A program made the translations under genes and the position numbers. Below are positions 61,137 to 64,000 of a stretch of 64,000 bases of DNA, piece after piece; position 1 is the stretch's first letter; each line of letters starts with the position of its first letter. The notes beneath the pieces were generated by a model, which saw only the letters and a list, made by a program, of their open reading frames with translations, was not told the origin of the DNA and searched no databases. The stretch is from assembly GCA_013398295.1 (NCBI GenBank), contig VZSF01000896.1:56068-120067 (forward strand), given 5' to 3'. This DNA is from Chionis minor (Eukaryota > Chordata > Aves > Charadriiformes > Chionididae).

Positions 61137-62364
61137 ATCCATTATGTATTTTATTTACAGTTGTATATAAATATACTGAAAAATATCTTTCTGGGAGATA
61201 TGAATTTAAATTCTGAAATAACACTGGGAACAACATAAAGCTAGAAATTGGGACTTGAGAGTTACAAAATTAGTAAGAATAAAATCCAATATTTGCATTT
61301 AATTGTCTCTTTAGTTGTTTAGAAATTTACTCTGAAATTCATACGCTTTTTCTATACATATTTTATGCTACACTGAATTTAAAATTAACCAGGAAAATAT
61401 ATTAGAATTATTGTCTGTCTTCCAATTCAGCAACAGAAAGAAAAATTACTTGTATTAAAACAGATTTCTTTCTTAGCATATTTTTGTCACAAGAGAGGGC
61501 TAAAATGTCTTAACAGTGACCTTTTACTTTTGATAAGGTTGTTCAGAAAAGATATCACTAATACTTCAGGATTTACAAAATGGAAAAAAAAATAGAAAAA
61601 ATTAAGAATAAAAAGGGAATTAAATCTACACTTTATTCAAAGTAAAGTAAAATTATGGAATAAAGTATTAAGTATATCTAAAGCAAATGGAATTTAAATN
61701 ACTGGCTCTATCAGACACAGGGGAAGCTTCTAGCAGCTTCTCATGGAAGCCTCCCCTGTAGCCCCTCCACTACAAAACACTTGCCATGCAAATCTAAAGC
61801 AATCCATTATGTATTTTATTTACAGTTGTATATAAATATACTGAAAAATATCTTTCTGGGAGATATGAATTTAAATTCTGAAATAACACTGGGAACAACA
61901 TAAAGCTAGAAATTGGGACTTGAGAGTTACAAAATTAGTAAGAATAAAATCCAATATTTGCATTTAATTGTCTCTTTAGTTGTTTAGAAATTTACTCTGA
62001 AATTCATACGCTTTTTCTATACATATTTTATGCTACACTGAATTTAAAATTAACCAGGAAAATATATTAGAATTATTGTCTGTCTTCCAATTCAGCAACA
62101 GAAAGAAAAATTACTTGTATTAAAACAGATTTCTTTCTTAGCATATTTTTGTCACAAGAGAGGGCTAAAATGTCTTAACAGTGACCTTTTACTTTTGATA
62201 AGGTTGTTCAGAAAAGATATCACTAATACTTCAGGATTTACAAAATGGAAAAAAAAATAGAAAAAATTAAGAATAAAAAGGGAATTAAATCTACACTTTA
62301 TTCAAAGTAAAGTAAAATTATGGAATAAAGTATTAAGTATATCTAAAGCAAATGGAATTTAAAT
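61036..62364. repeat. Exact 664-bp duplication across a single N (probable assembly artefact)
   Basis: 61036-61699 and 61701-62364 read as the same sequence, separated by the N at 61700. The first copy includes the outer ~100 bases of the LTR at 60010-61136, so the second copy gives a false extra LTR end at 61701-61801. The rest is A+T-rich single-copy-looking DNA. Confidence 0.93.
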
Positions 62365-63982
62365 TGAAATAGATAATACATAATGACATCTAGTATAAAG
62401 GTTTTATAGCCAAGACTTTGTGGAGGTTGATTAATGACAAGAAGAAAGTTAGAAGTGAACCTTGTAGACTATCCTAGATTAGTATTGTGATTGTTGTAGT
62501 AGTTTACTTTATATTTTTGGTTTTTGATGCAGAAGAAGGAATCAGACTATTCTACTTTGAAAATTCTATTTAAATGTAAAATTTATGCTTTTATCAATGA
62601 TTCTTCATAGTGTTTGATAGCACTTAGAAGCATGTGGTTTCTGTCCTTCAGACATGTTATGCTTTCTTTCACCATTTTTTACAGTTCGCCTTTTGCTTTT
62701 TGCCATTGACATTTTGTTAGTTTTTGCAAATGGGAACTGTATTAACCTATAGACACTTCCTGAACATTCTTGTCCCGAATTCTGTACCAATATAGAGGTT
62801 ACAATATGTTTCTGTTACAAGAGTATAACATTCACTAGCTCATCCACTAACCAAAGCCTAGAGACTGTAGAAGTCCATATATCCTTTGCTCAGATGCAGT
62901 GACTTGGAGAAGATTATGGTCTCAGCTAATGTTGATTTATTCCGAGCATTACTCTTCAGTGCAGATGAAATAGCTTGAAAGAAAGAAAAAATTATATATC
63001 ATGGCAGGATGCATCCAATTAGAAGGCACCCAATGTCGTGTTCTTATCCTATACATTTCTTCTGAAATCAGTGTATCTTCGCAGATGAAATAAGAATAAT
63101 GAGTCCAAAAACATTTTACCTAGGACAGTTCATTGTAGAGCTGAAGCAGGCAAAAAAAAGTCTTCCACAATCTAGAAAACAAATTATCCAAAATCTATAT
63201 ATATTATTATTTCATTATTTCTGTTTGCATGTAATGCTAGCAAACAATTTTGAAGAAAATAATAAATTCCCAGTACTAGATGATTTCCCTTCCGCATTAC
63301 TTTACTAGTAATGGAAATGCTTCTTTCTCACCTTGGGTTGAATCATTGTGAGCTCCTACTTACGTGTCATGTGACAGGTAAAGATGTAAATTTGGAACAA
63401 TCTTGAATATAAGCATTTCAGGCTAGGTGGCCATTTTTTATACAATAAAGCAATTAATTGTTTTTTAACCTTGCAGTAAGTGCATTCTAAATGCATATGT
63501 GTACAGGTACACATTATGCCACTGGTTATAGTTGCAGATTGCATGATTAGGAATATTTGTTTAGTTACACTTAGGTTCTATTGCTAGAGTTTTCAAACCA
63601 TGAAGTATTCATCACAGAGAATAGCTCACTTTAACTGAGACTGGTTAAGCATTGTGTCAATTAGGAATGAATTCAAATTTCTCTCCTCAGACTTTCAGTG
63701 AATACTCATTTTCAGCTGTGCACTATAAACCCTTCTGGGTAACGAAATTATTTATTTAGACAACACGGAGGAATACACGGAATTCAGAAAGTAAATAAAA
63801 AAGTGAACTGTAGAATCAGACCTATTATTGACTAATATCTTTTGTTAGTACTGGAGAAAGACAGTATGCATACTATTGCACCACCTCTTATCAGTCTTAA
63901 CCTTGTTGTAGCTATCTTCAGTAAATAAGATTCACTTCCCCCCCCACCTTCTCTGTTATGCCATTAATGCCATTTGCAAGGG
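62365..63982. other. A+T-rich DNA, no recognised feature
   Basis: No gene or known repeat. A short C-run occurs near 63938-63945. Confidence 0.45.
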
Positions 63983-64000
63983 TGTCCTGGTTTGAGGTAA
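63983..64000 (+). mobile_element. Probable start of an LTR (family C) cut by the window edge
   Basis: TGTCCTGGTTTGAG is identical to the first 14 bases of the LTR at 36332, and the terminal TG sits at 63983. Only 18 bases are available, so this is a prediction about the sequence beyond the window. Confidence 0.5.

Noticed and set aside
61701..61801. A second LTR end near 61.75 kb
   Set aside because: It is part of the exact duplicate across the N at 61700, so probably not a separate insertion.
1..64000. tRNA or rRNA genes, CRISPR arrays, bacterial operons
   Set aside because: No cloverleaf-type promoter boxes, no regularly spaced repeats with unique spacers, and no dense open frames with ribosome-binding sites; the sequence is clearly vertebrate.

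Overview
The window looks like nuclear DNA from a bird: A+T-rich, without any recognisable host exon, and packed with chicken-repeat-1 (CR1) LINE copies plus several families of avian endogenous-retrovirus LTRs. The CR1 3' octamer end (repeats of the form ATTCTATG/ATTCTGTG) and the CR1 ORF1/ORF2 protein signatures are the strongest evidence for this. Bird as the source is close to certain. The exact order, and whether the sequence is autosomal or sex-linked, cannot be read from it.

Layout. 1-1400: the 5' part of a CR1 on the minus strand, with a decayed ORF1 that runs off the left edge. 2712-5240: a CR1 complex in which one CR1 is interrupted by a younger one, carries an inverted arm, and abuts a further CR1 piece. 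7145-8121: a CR1 3' end followed directly by a probable LTR. 8122-24814: mostly unrecognised A+T-rich DNA, holding one LTR (13774-14325), a perfect 14-bp hairpin (16197-16227) and an unexplained G+C-richer block near 21.0-21.6 kb. 24815-27067: three CR1 fragments. 29997-31081: a near-complete LTR. 32089-34030: the best preserved CR1, with the reverse-transcriptase catalytic motifs intact. 36332-36962: another LTR. 39868-41134 and 46380-47475: two more dead CR1 copies. 50469-52572: a cluster of LTR pieces. 56098-57073 and 60010-61136: two LTRs of one family. 63983-64000: the first bases of an LTR cut by the window edge.

No host protein-coding gene, tRNA, rRNA or CRISPR array could be supported. 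Every long open frame with a recognisable product belongs to CR1. Long frames inside LTRs come from G+C-rich internal repeats and are not genes. Two of the three single-N positions (50724 and 61700) are flanked by exact duplications of 250 and 664 bp, which look like assembly joins rather than biology.

By my coordinates CR1 and LTR sequence together cover roughly a quarter of the window. I did not find a new biological system. The most interesting material is retrotransposon structure (5'-complete CR1 end, nested insertion, inverted arm, nearly open ORF2) and a few unexplained blocks.
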